DNA from: Crocodylus rhombifer
Lineage: Eukaryota > Chordata > Crocodylia > Crocodylidae
Length of the DNA stretch: 64,000 nt
NCBI GenBank assembly: GCA_038503035.1
Contig: JAVSML010001088.1
Coordinates: 181,163 to 245,162, forward strand
Direction: 5' to 3'
Shown here in pieces: positions 36,859 through 46,905 of the stretch (its first letter is position 1; each line of letters begins with the position of its first letter). The notes under the pieces were generated by a model that saw only the letters and a program-made list of their open reading frames with translations, was not told the origin of the DNA and made no database searches. A program made the translations under genes and the position numbers.

Positions 36859-37259
36859 TAGGTACAGAGATTCAAAAAAATCCTGAGGCAGAATCAATCT
36901 GAGTTATGCGGTTTTCTGTAAGCGACATAGATTAGATCAGTAGCTTCTTTCATATAACAAAAGATATGACACATTTTTGTCATATCTTTATCTTTGTGTG
37001 CTTTGGCATTTTTGTTGATTCGTGAGCTCTTGGCCACCGGAATCATTGCCAGGGATCACTACATGGAAATGGCTTTTGGTCGATCCTCAGATTGGTAGCA
37101 AACCAGAACACATATTTGCCCTTTGATAGGGGGTGCAAATCTTAGCTCAGGTTTCACCATTTTTAACAAGTGTGTGTGTGCCAAACTGCTGTTCTGTTAT
37201 GGGTATAGACTGGTTTCCAATCACTTATAGCAGTAAAAGTGTAATGTCCATACCTAGGA
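36859..37259 (+). repeat. Unnamed interspersed repeat, long copy
   Basis: Shares 'ggtacaga.attcaaaaa', 'ggcag.atcaatct', 'gttttctgtaagc', 'tagatcagtag', 'ggtttccaatcacttata' and 'gtaaaagtgtaatgtc' with 40,227-40,467, in the same order and orientation. It carries about 152 extra bases (36,944-37,095) flanked by TAGC on both sides, containing the hairpin gatatgaca…tgtcatatc (36,962-36,985). No family recognised. Confidence 0.7.
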
Positions 37260-38047
37260 CTCCACAAGTTAAGAGCACTAGTTCTGCTGAGCCCGGATCT
37301 CCAGTCTGTACTAATGTGTTAGTGGCAGCCCTGATCCAAATGCTGAACTGACAGTTTGATTTCTACATCTTCCATTTCCCACATATACGTGACCCCCCCC
37401 AAAAAAATCCTGGGCTTATTCAGAGTAAACGTGATTCATTTGTAAAGTTGGTAGAAGAATCAGGAGCACAGTTTGTATTTTCAGACTGCCAATACTATGC
37501 CTTAACTACAACTGTCCTAGTTGAGAGAATGTTGGACTCTTTATCCTGATTGCAACATTATGATGTAAATGTATAAGCATGACGTGTAAATAGGAATATT
37601 TAAAATAATTTAAATACATGTTCATTAAACATAACATCCCATTCACAAGAATTTGTTTAATAATTTTAAGTTGTCAGTCATCAGCCAAGTGCCATACCAT
37701 TCAGCAGGTGCCCAGTAGACTCACACACTTTGTCTCCTTCAACCAGTAACAGAGGTTGAAAATTATGTTACAACAGACAGCAGTGAATTTTTCTCTTATA
37801 ACATCAGATCCATCATTCATTTTCAGAATTACTGTACTTAAGGAAGAATCATGTAACTGCCATTTTTGGCACATGTGCACAGTGGGCAGTCCTACTCCAT
37901 GTTCAGTGTAGACATGTAAGCGTCTACATGCAGCTACTGCTTTCTGTCTGAGTAGGTATATGGTTTCATAAATACATGCCGTAGTATAAGTCCTGAAATT
38001 CTGGCTCAATAAAAACTGGCAGGGAAGTAAGAATAGCCTTTGATGTT
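37260..38047. other. Noncoding stretch
   Basis: Nothing recognised; a 102-codon minus frame at 37701-38009 has no domain. Confidence 0.4.
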
Positions 38048-38295
38048 TTAGCTCAATATCCTATTGGTTAGGGTATTTATCCAGGAAGTAGATGACAGAG
38101 GTTCTAGGCCCCCATCACCCAGAAAAGTCTCAAATCTACATTTCTCTGACTTCTCAGTGCAGTTCTCTAATTACCAGACCACAGGTTAGGCATTAAATAA
38201 TATGTTATTCTGCTTCTCTAATTTCTGTTATCTTTTATTGTAAGTTACCTTGAGCCTTTCCTGGGAAGGGTAGCATATCAATCTAATAAACAATC
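38048..38295 (+). mobile_element. Two-headed tRNA-like SINE with LINE-like tail
   Basis: The left half 'cctattggttagggtatttatcc…acagaggttctaggccc' is a tRNA-like head. The right half 'agtctcaaatctacatttctctgacttctcagtgcagttctctaattaccagacca' is a reversed head, so the first 140 bp form an inverted pair. After it comes 'ttttattgtaagttaccttgagcctttcctgggaagggtagcatatcaatctaataaac', which resembles the 3' end of L2-type LINEs or their partner SINEs (gtaagc-gccttgagc…ggcg-tataaat). Whether the tail belongs to the same insertion is inferred. Confidence 0.5.
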
Positions 38296-38561
38296 CAGTC
38301 CTTCTTTTGAAGCTAAGGCACTGCACTTAGGAAAAAAACTGATGGGGGATGGGGGGAAGGGGGGCAATGAAGACATTTCCTGCCAAACTGGAGTAGAAAT
38401 TGCATTAGAATCAGTGTCCAGGTCAGGACCCAGAGCCCCTTTCTTCTGGAGCAACATCTGTCTCATAAGCCATGCATCTACAAGCTTATTTACTTCCTTC
38501 TGGCCCCAAATAAGCCAGTTTCAAGAGCAGGGTTGGATCTGGGAATGTAAGATGTTTAATC

Positions 38562-38697
38562 AGTCGGCTAGTGGTTGGCAAGATGTGTTAAGAAGTTGAT
38601 GCAAGTTCAAAACCCTTTGTTTGTGAGGTGCCTAGAATATGGGTTTTCTTTTTCCTGGGCAAATGCTTTTACCACTAGGCTGAAAGGTCCTCATTTT
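38562..38697 (+). mobile_element. Two-headed tRNA-like SINE, second copy
   Basis: 'cggctagtggttggcaagatg…gatgcaagttcaaaacccttt' is a tRNA-like head. 'atatgggttttctttttcctgggcaaatgcttttaccactaggctgaa' is the reversed head. Same arrangement as at 38,048, about 0.5 kb away. Confidence 0.5.
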
Positions 38698-39233
38698 TCT
38701 GGTGTCCAGTCCTTGTTAGTCATAAGGTGTTGCCAGGTACAATTTCATGACTTACAGTATGCCCACCATGAGTAAGCATGTAGAGAGCTACCTACCTTCC
38801 TGACCAGTCTATTTACTATACTTGCTTAGCAAGAGTATGGACATTAAGGCATCCACACTGCATAGGAAGTAAATTGAAAACTGTGTAAGTGCCAAAAATA
38901 GCAATTATGCATATTCAATGTATGCATTTGCGTGCATACGTTGAAATAGGATTCTGCTCTAAGTGCTCAATGTAACAAACAGAAAAGAAAAGACTTGTGC
39001 CGTTATAATGACTGGTATTCTTATGAAGACAGAAAGGTGGCTGGGGAGTGGGAATCAGGGTCCTTGCTGACTGGCTATCAAATCTTGAAGAAACCAGTGA
39101 ACTTCATTCATTCTTCTATGAAATGAGTACACCACTACTTGACAGGATGCTTTATGAAGATGTTATACTAGCATTGTTATATAAGCCCTATTTTTTAAAG
39201 GTTTTAGGTCTGTAATGATGAGCAGACAGGGGT
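38698..39233. other. Noncoding stretch
   Basis: Nothing recognised. Confidence 0.4.
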
Positions 39234-39326
39234 TTACTGGGATTTTCAAAAAGGCTTAAGCAGGTTAGGTACATAATTGTCATTGAACTTAATGCAACCC
39301 CTGACCTGCACTTTTTGAAATCCAAC
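39234..39326. repeat. Palindromic ancient repeat ('ttttcaaa' ends)
   Basis: The left end 'gggattttcaaaaaggcttaagcaggttaggt' and right end 'cctgacctgcactttttgaaatcc' pair around a 'cattgaacttaatg' centre. This arrangement is a common old palindromic repeat in sauropsid genomes. Confidence 0.45.
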
Positions 39327-40226
39327 TAGTCATTTATCAGGATTGGTAGTGACCCTAAAAAAGCTGGCTTTTAGACAACTGTCATTGGATATTTTGTTGG
39401 CTGGACATACAATTTTCATAAAGCACCTAAGTGACTTAGAACCACAAATTTTATTGATTTTTAGTGTGACCTCAATCATACATACTTAAACACTGAACCA
39501 AGAGCCTCAAGTAAGGTTCACAGGGAAGCTAAAATTCATCTCTCAAGCCAAAACAAATCTCATAGCACATTGGAAGAGACCACAAAGCAACCTTAAAGAA
39601 ACATTTTCTTATATGATTAGGCCACATAGGATATAGTCCAGTTAAGAAAGTGGGATCTGACCAGATACAAAGCCACCTTCAGAGAAGCACTATGAACTTT
39701 GCCATACAAGTAATACCCTCCCACTTATGCCCAGTTTCTGTGGATACACTTACATAGTAGGGTAAAGGGCAAGGTAAAAGAATATAAACATTAATGGAAA
39801 AAACTGCAGCTGAGTCCTTGCCATTTCTTGTCTCAAATGATATTGCCTGAGGGAAGAGTGGAATGGGTCTGAGGAATCTCACAATATCTTGTTTGGAAGG
39901 TATCTTTGGGTGTTTCTGAATCTTGTTCCTGGGGAGTAACACTCTCACGCATACTCCACCTCTCCACTCCTGGTTGCATACACCAAACCTGGAAATGTAG
40001 TTATGAAACCACTTGGGGGGGCAACTCACTCAGCCCCTACCCCTCTTCGCCATCATCACTAACTAAAGACAGCAGCCTTGAGAGTGGCCAAAAAGAACAT
40101 CCCCAGAGTGACTTCACCACCACATCTCCAGGTTTGGCAAGTGCCACCAGAAGTGACTGGGTGGGACATGCTCATGACTGTCCTTCCCCAGAAGGCAGGA
40201 GGATGGAGGTAGGATATGTTTATAAG
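39327..40226. other. Noncoding stretch with a denser segment
   Basis: About 39,700-40,220 is GC-richer and partly open on both strands (116 and 120 codons). I see no domain, no paralogue in the window and no splice pattern, so no gene is called. An old retroelement or processed-transcript fragment is possible. Confidence 0.35.
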
Positions 40227-40467
40227 GTAGGTACAGATATTCAAAAACCTAAGGCAGCATCAATCTAAGTTACAGTTTTCTGTAAGCAGCATAGTTTAGA
40301 TCAGTAGTTAACAAAACACACATTTGTTCTTTGGTGGGGGGAGGGGAACCTTAGACCAGGTTCCTCCATTTTTACCTGGTTTGTGTGTGCTGGACTTCAA
40401 TTGTGTTACAAGTATAGATCGGTTTCCAATCACTTATACTGGTAAAAGTGTAATGTCTGCACCTGGC
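40227..40467 (+). repeat. Unnamed interspersed repeat, short copy
   Basis: Collinear with 36,859-37,259 but lacking its central 152 bp: 'tagatcagtag' is followed directly by 'ttaacaaaacacacatttg'. About 240 bp. Confidence 0.7.
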
Positions 40468-41057
40468 CATAAGCTGTTCCTAGAGTCATAAAGAGGAGAA
40501 GGAAGATTGAAACCTTGAATGCAACTGATCAACTTGCTCAGGTACTGAACTAGAAATCAAAAGCCCCAAGTTCAATTCTTCCATAATTTTTCTAACAGAT
40601 TTTGGGATTCTTCTGCCTTCTCAGTGGCTTATTTTTTTTTAATTTATCTAATATTGGATTCATAATATTTACCTGACTTGTGAGTAGGCTTAATGTAATA
40701 ATGGTTGCAAAGTGCTTAAAATCTTCACATAGAAGTAGAAAATATTATTGCTGAATGGACAGTAAGGAGTGGCATTTGGGGTAACAAAAGGTTGGTACTG
40801 GAATTATTTTAATATAGAGGGCTGGACTTGCAAACTGTTTCTGTGAAAGTTTTAGCTTACTTTATGGCCTATACTGCTTCAATTCTGTTCTAGGACAACA
40901 TGCCTCTTCTTTCAGTATTTTTAGCATTTCAGGATGTTGGTAGATTGGATATTTCATACTTCTGTTTGTGTTATTAGGATTTTCTCTACTCTGAATATGA
41001 GTTCCTCACTCCCTGCTTACCACGGTATATACTATATACTATCTACTATATATAATA
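40468..41057. other. Noncoding stretch
   Basis: AT-rich; ends in a TATACTATA-type low-complexity run at about 41,024-41,056, possibly the insertion target of the next element. The text near 40,540-40,600 faintly resembles a tRNA-like SINE head. Confidence 0.4.
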
Positions 41058-42250
41058 GACCTGTGCAAAGCAGCTTGTATTTGATTTGGATTCAGGCGAT
41101 TGAGGAGACAGTGATTTGATTTGGTGATTCAAATCTTCAAGTAGACTGTTCTGAACTGATTTGGCTGAATCTCTGAATCAGCCCCATCCCCCGTGCACTC
41201 TCCCAGCCCCATCAATGGCTGTCTTGCCTAGCCCAGCTCCTGTGGCTTTTTGAAAAAAAGCCCGGCACTCACCAGTTGTTGCCAGGTGGGTGATCCCTGC
41301 TGCCCCCCCCCATGCTGTATGGGGGGTTCTGTCACAAGCCCCCATCCCCCATCTGCTCTCCTGGGCCCAGCTCCCGGCTCTTTAAAAGAAAAAAAAAAGC
41401 CTCCACTCACATGGTGCTGCCTGGCAGGGGAGCGATCCCCACTGTCCCCTACTGCATGGGAGGCTCTGCCATGAGTCTCTTGATCTCTGCCGACTCTCCC
41501 AGCCTTTCTCCCTGCTCCCCCCCCCCGCCCCACATGGCTGCAGTGCCTGCCCCAGCTCCCGGTTCTTTAAAACTAAAAAAAAAAAGCCCCGCACTCACCT
41601 GCTCCTGCCAGGCAGGGGGTGCAATCCCCACTGCCCCATGCTATATGGGGGGGGCTCTGCCATGAGCCCCGAGAAGTCCTGAGGCCTCTGCAGCAGCAAG
41701 TAAGTGGCTGCTTCTTTGTGGGGTTTTTTTTTTTTTTTAAAGAGTCAGGATCTGTGGCCAGGCGGGTCAGTCATGGGGTAGGCTGGGAGAGGGGACAGGG
41801 GTTTGGGGACTCATGGCAGAACTCCCCATGCAGTATGGGGCAGTGGGAATCACCCCCCTGCCTGGCAGCAGTTGGTTAGTATGGGCTTTTTTAAAAAGAG
41901 CTGGGAGCTTAGGCTAGGCGGGAGGCTGGGGTCAGGGGGTGCTCAGGGGAGCTGGGGGAGCAAGCAGGGTATAGGGCCTAGCAGGGGTCCCCCAATGGTC
42001 CCTTCCCCCCTTTCCAGGCCCCCCTCCCTCACCCCCTACTTACCAACATGGAGTCCGGGTCCAGCTTCTAGCAGCAACCAGCAGAGACTGCATGAATCAC
42101 CAAAGTTCTCCGAATCTTTTCTGAATCGAAACCAAGAGCTTCAAATTGATTCAGACCTTTTAACTTGCCTCCTTATTCAATTCAGATTCAGAGATCCAGC
42201 CACTGAATTGGACTGAATCTCCTCCAAATCAAATCAGCACCCAAAGCCTC
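41058..42250. mobile_element. GC-rich non-autonomous DNA element with gatTTGATTTGG ends
   Basis: Both subterminal regions are rich in tcaaat/gattcag/gaatc blocks in opposite orientation: 'gtatttgatttggattcagg' on the left, 'cctccaaatcaaatcagc' on the right. This is like the sauropsid elements beginning gnctgTGCGAAGC. The outermost ends (gacctgtgcaaagc versus the reverse of gcacccaaagcctc) match poorly and the target duplication is uncertain. The core (41,170-42,080) is GC-rich with poly-A/T runs. No transposase; several long open frames are compositional. Confidence 0.6.
41232..41911. repeat. Internal repeat units, three direct and two inverted
   Basis: Unit head 'cccagctcc-ggctctttaaaa…gccc(c)gcactcacc…tgccaggcagggg…atccccactgcccc-tgctgtatggggggctctgccatgagccc' starts at about 41,232, 41,366 and 41,551. 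The reverse complement appears at about 41,690-41,770 (head part only) and 41,800-41,911. The core is therefore built from one unit copied in both directions. Confidence 0.7.
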
Positions 42251-45200
42251 ATATAGCTCTCATATATAAAGGTTTCCAGAAGGCCTCTGTAGACTTGTAG
42301 GCTTCCAATATGGATTGAACTTTTTAGTTTTTGTAGGGAGGGCTAATATTTTTTGCTTTATCAAGATTTTGACTGTAGCCATTGCTGATCAGCTGCTTGA
42401 AAACTGTACAGGGAATGAAGACAGTCACTTGGCAGTCAGTCCCTGTAATCATTGGGATATAGTGTGCCCATACACATAACACTGTACATTGAAATCACAC
42501 TGAAGATATGGAAGATGGTGAATTTCTATGGCAATTGTGGAGGTTTTCCTGGGATTTGAGCCCAAGTAGTTGAGCAAACTTGAATGGCTACCCATGACCA
42601 TGTCCTGCAAAAAAAGAAAATCTGAGTCATTTGGACAATTAATGGGCTTGACTATACCTTTAACTAACTAAAAGGAAAACTTGTATTCCAAACTAGAAGC
42701 AGCACAGAGTAACCCTATACTGAAAAGGAAGCATTTCCCATCTTCAAAGGACTTTATAGCCGAACAGGTAAAAATGTATATAATGACTACACAACATATG
42801 TCATGTAGTATTGATTTGTGCAAGATCAAATTACATAATTTTGAAAAATACATGGAAGTGTTTTAAGCTGATCTAGATTTGAATAATAACAAGGTGTTGA
42901 CACCATGTATCTCAGATAACAGTGGGAATTAAAAAAAAGCACACTGGCAAGATTTTGAGATCATGACAGAAAGAGACCTTCATCTTGCAGGGTTACATAA
43001 TTAAGAAAGTTTCATAACCCTTGCTATACTTCACTGCATTTATTACTTACCATGAGCCCAATTCACTCCTTATCAGCCCACTGCTTGAGTCATGAAAGAG
43101 TAATGGAAAAAAAAATCATTAGAAAAGCATGTATAATCAATGAGGAGTTTTGGAAGTAAGGACTGGAAAGAAATTACAAACACACTGCTCTATTTTCTTG
43201 GTCCTTTAAGGTTTTGTGGGTTTATCCTCTTAATTTCTAATGGACAGTGATTTACATCACAAAACCACCATATTTGGTATATAATTCAGCATTATTGACT
43301 ATTTCTGCCCCAGAATGTCCTGTGGCTAGAAAAAGAGGGATGTCTCAGAACACACCAAAACAGTAGGATTTTCTAGTGTTCAGTACTCACCACTGGCCTA
43401 AGAGTGTCCTAAATGTTCAGATCAAGCACCTAAATAAAGGAAATATATCAAGAGTGCCCCCATTATTTTATGCTGCTTAGAGTATCGTAAATTTGCTTCA
43501 TCATGATGAATTCTCCTAAAAATCTAAATCTAATGTTGGGGGCTAAGTACTTCAGAAAACTGCCCAGTGACAATCCTTACCATGTCAATCTTTGTGCAAA
43601 AATGTGTGTAGAACTGCAAATAAATTTTTACACTGGGTTTTAGTGCAATGATTAACATTAGCCCCAATTTACTGAAGTCCCAAATATCTGACTCCTGAAG
43701 TTTGCAGTGCATAAGGTTGATATACTAAATTCCTACTTTTCCTGCATTAAATCCGTCTCCTTGTCTCCAAACTTTGAGGATGCTGTGCCAACTACTGAGC
43801 TCTTCAGAGAAACTGGTATTCTTAATGCCGCACAATGAGAAGACCTGGGCACTAGTAAGATGCATGGTTCTCTCACATCCAAGCAAGCAGCTCCATATGG
43901 TATTTTTTCCCTTCTGTGTAAGTCCAGCATCTGCTGGATACATTTTGGCTGCACAAAATTCTGTGGGATACATAGATATTCCTGGCAGCCCAGGCAGCTA
44001 GAAGATGGAGCTACCTTGAATCTTGAAAAAGAGGTAGCAACCCCAGACACTGCAAGACATTCAGTCTTTCCTCACAGTGGCACAAAAAGGGTGATGTGAC
44101 CAGGGAAGCATCCCTGGATGCTAACTTGGCTGGGGAGGGGAGGGGCAAACAAAATACATGCACTAGCAGTATGGCAGCAACTGGAAGTCACCAGTGCCTA
44201 TGTCTGTGACAGCTACTCCCAGAGCAGAGCCATATCATTATGCCTTCAGTTTTCTCATAATCTTTCCTTCCTGTTTCCTCAAAATCTAAAATTATTAATA
44301 GAGATCCAGGCTATGCTGGTGGAGTTTAATTGACATCCAGCAGGTTGGTTGTAAGTTTCACAAAGTTCTCTAATCACAGGAGCCAAACTTCCAAGTGAAC
44401 CAACCGTTAGGTAAATCTTGTTTATGCAACTCTCCTGAACTCAATCCTGGAGTGTGCTTGCAACCCTAGCAATTAGAGCTGCTGATTAATACCTCACATT
44501 CACAGCACTTGCATAAACATAAAAATCGTAAGTGACAGCAACACAGAGTGTCATTAGGACAAACTTAACAACAAAATACCTGTCACCTACCTGCTCTAGC
44601 GAGTGGGTCTGATTTTGTGAGGTGATGAAGTGTGAGTGGATGATGATATTTTTGGAGCTGGCTTTTGCTCATAACACTACAGTAGAGGGCAAGGTTTCTT
44701 ATTTTTTCCCTGTGTCTGATCAGTCTTTTCTCATCCTATGAACTTGCCCATTGGCAAGCTAGGCAGCAAAGAGTAGTTTCACCTCACTCCCTTCTGTGGG
44801 CGAGACAGGACCACCTCAGCCTCCATCCCTCACTTCTGCCCACCTCAAGAAAGAAGCTGAGGTGGAGAAGTGTTTACTGCTGGTCAGTGAGAACTTGCCT
44901 GGGAAGCAGGGTACATGCTTTAAGGGGGACACCTAACAGAAACAGGTGGGCAGAAAGAAAAAGCAACATCTGTGAGCAAAGAAAAAAAATAAACCTATAG
45001 GCTAAGTGAGTAGTGACCCCGAGAAAGGTGAAATGGGATGACAGGGGGCCCGTTTTGTTGCTGGAAAGGGGAACATTAGTTACTTTTTAGTTAATAGATG
45101 GTGTGGTAAAAAGATCAGTTACATGAGGACAGAGGATTGGTTGGTTGTTTAGGCCTGGGGTGGATGGGCAGTGGGGGATTGATACAGTGGGCTCAGACAT

Positions 45201-45451
45201 TTGGGGTAGGGAGAAGAAAATGAGCAGGCTAAGAGAAAAATGAAGCATGGCAACAGAGACTGGCTAAGTCGCTAGTTAAGAAAAGACATATTTATGTTAA
45301 CAAAAATATTTGGAACAGAATCTGCAGTTTTGTTATAGTTTGAGAACTGTTTCTTTCCCGATTCAAACACAGATTTTTTTTTTTTTATCCCTGTAGATCT
45401 TCAGTCTCTATAAATGAAGCCACTAACAATGTAACATAATAGTGTATTTTA
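42251..45451. other. Noncoding stretch
   Basis: About 3.2 kb with no recognised gene or element. Overlapping frames on both strands at 43,725-44,099 are open for 75-105 codons, but no domain or family is recognisable. Purine-rich DNA around 44,860-45,250. Confidence 0.4.
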
Positions 45452-45565
45452 TCCAGGGACCTCAAAGCACATTATAAATTTAGCAAAATCTCACTACATG
45501 CCTGCAAAGTAGCTAACTAGTATTACGCCCATTCTAAAGGCAGGTATATAGAGGCAGAGATATTT
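45452..45565 (-). mobile_element. MIR-like SINE fragment
   Basis: 'cctcaaagcacattataaat…tctcactacatgcctgcaaagtagctaactagtattacgcccattctaaaggcaggtatatagaggca' follows the reversed MIR 3' order (ctcacaa…tgtgaggtag…ttat..cccattttacag…gaggca) with heavy divergence. Confidence 0.4.
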
Positions 45566-45751
45566 GACAATCACAGAAATTCTTGGAGTTCTTCCTTCCA
45601 GGCATATATACCAAATACTGGTTTTTACTCTCTGCGTTTCCAAGAAATAGCATGCATGGAAGAGTGAATGTATATACTCTATCTCACCTTCCTACCCATA
45701 TTCATTCCCAACCCCCCAAACCTATGGACGCTTGTACACAAGATGGTGGGG

Positions 45752-46905
45752 CCATGTACATGTGACAAAAAGTCATGAGAAATTGTCATTTGTCTAACAC
45801 AATGGCATCACTGTGTACACATGCACAATTTTGTTTGTGTTACAATTATTTGAATATGGCAACCTAGACCTCCTCAGATATATTTTAGTCTGATTAGGGC
45901 AAATTGTCCTATTGTGGATAAAAAAAAATTGTGCATATGTATATGTCTGGAGGCCAGAGAAGGCAGCAGAGATGGTGCATGGGCTGCTGGAAGCCTAGGC
46001 AGGCTCGCAGAAGCTCAGGCGTGGCATGTTTCCAGCACCCTGTGTACTGTCTCTATTAGCTTTCTGGTCACCAACACACCCAGCTGCCCTCCTGCCACCT
46101 CCCTGCATTGCACCAGGGGCAAGCCAGCCCCTTCTCAGGCAGTCTCAGGCAGTGAGAAGGTGGCAGGGACAGCATATGGGGTGTTGGAAGCCACCAAGCC
46201 CGAGTTTCCTTGAACAAACCTGGGTTTCCAGTGCACTGTGCACTGCTAGATCGGGCCTGGTGTTGCCTGTGAGCTGGGGCAGCACCCACTCATCTAGCAC
46301 CCTGCCTGGGCAGCCCTGGGGGGGCACCGATGCCATGGAGGGAAGCACAAGGGGCCCCTCCCCACAGCCCAGAGGTTGCACAGTCCAATGGCAGCTTGCA
46401 TGGGCATGCTCTGCCAAGACAAAAAAAAAAGAAAGCAGCAAGCCTGATCCTTTTTTCCTTTGTGGAGCCTGCCTGGCTCTCCCACAGCCAGGAGGCAAGC
46501 AGTGGGGGCCCTGGACCTTCCCTCCACAGGGGTGGCACCTGCCCCCCCCAGAGCCACCCAGGTGGGCTACTAGTGGCAGGTGCCACCTGGGGGGGCACTG
46601 CCACTATGAAGGGAAAGGACTAGGGCCCCTGCAGCTCAAGGGCCACCGCAGCTCACCCCCTAGTTGTGGGAAAGGCAAGAAAAGTCCATGAGGAGAAAAA
46701 AAAAAAGGATCAGACCTCTTGTGGCTTTTTTTTTCTTCCTGGGTGGAGCCTGCCCATGGCTGCAGGGGGGGCGGTGAGCTGATGGTGGGCCATCACTGCT
46801 CCGTCACAGCAATGGAAGCCTCTAAGTGGAAATGGTGGGCCACAATTAAAAACCCACAATTTTGATTTAGGGGAACTAACCCCCCCTCACATGTACAAGT
46901 GCTCT
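45752..46905. mobile_element. GC-rich hairpin-bearing element (candidate non-autonomous transposon)
   Basis: A GC-rich block (about 45,950-46,840) stands out sharply from AT-rich flanks. Candidate ends are gccatgtacatgtga (45,751-45,765) and tcacatgtacaagtgc (about 46,887-46,902), inverted over GTACATGTGA. No clear target duplication. The interior holds the hairpin annotated separately and poly-A/T runs at 46,421, 46,699 and 46,720. Frames of up to 221 codons here are compositional. Confidence 0.45.
46440..46716. repeat. Imperfect hairpin, about 130-bp arms
   Basis: Outer blocks 'gcctgatcctttttt' (46,442) and 'aaaaaaaggatcagac' (46,702) pair. Middle blocks 'gggccctggaccttccc' and 'gggaaaggactagggccc' pair, and the inner 'ggtggcacctgcc' (46,531) and 'ggcaggtgccacc' (46,576) pair perfectly. 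Confidence 0.75.

Noticed and set aside
39679..40268. Opposite-strand frames of 116 and 120 codons
   Set aside because: No domain, no exon borders, and the right part runs into an interspersed repeat.
41228..42216. Several 60-137 codon frames in the 41-42 kb block
   Set aside because: They follow internal repeat units and homopolymer runs of a non-autonomous element.
43725..44099. Overlapping frames on both strands as a retrogene
   Set aside because: No recognisable protein family, no poly-A tail or target duplication.
46026..46691. 221-codon plus-strand open frame
   Set aside because: Inside a GC-rich hairpin block with open frames on both strands. No domain, and it crosses a poly-A run.
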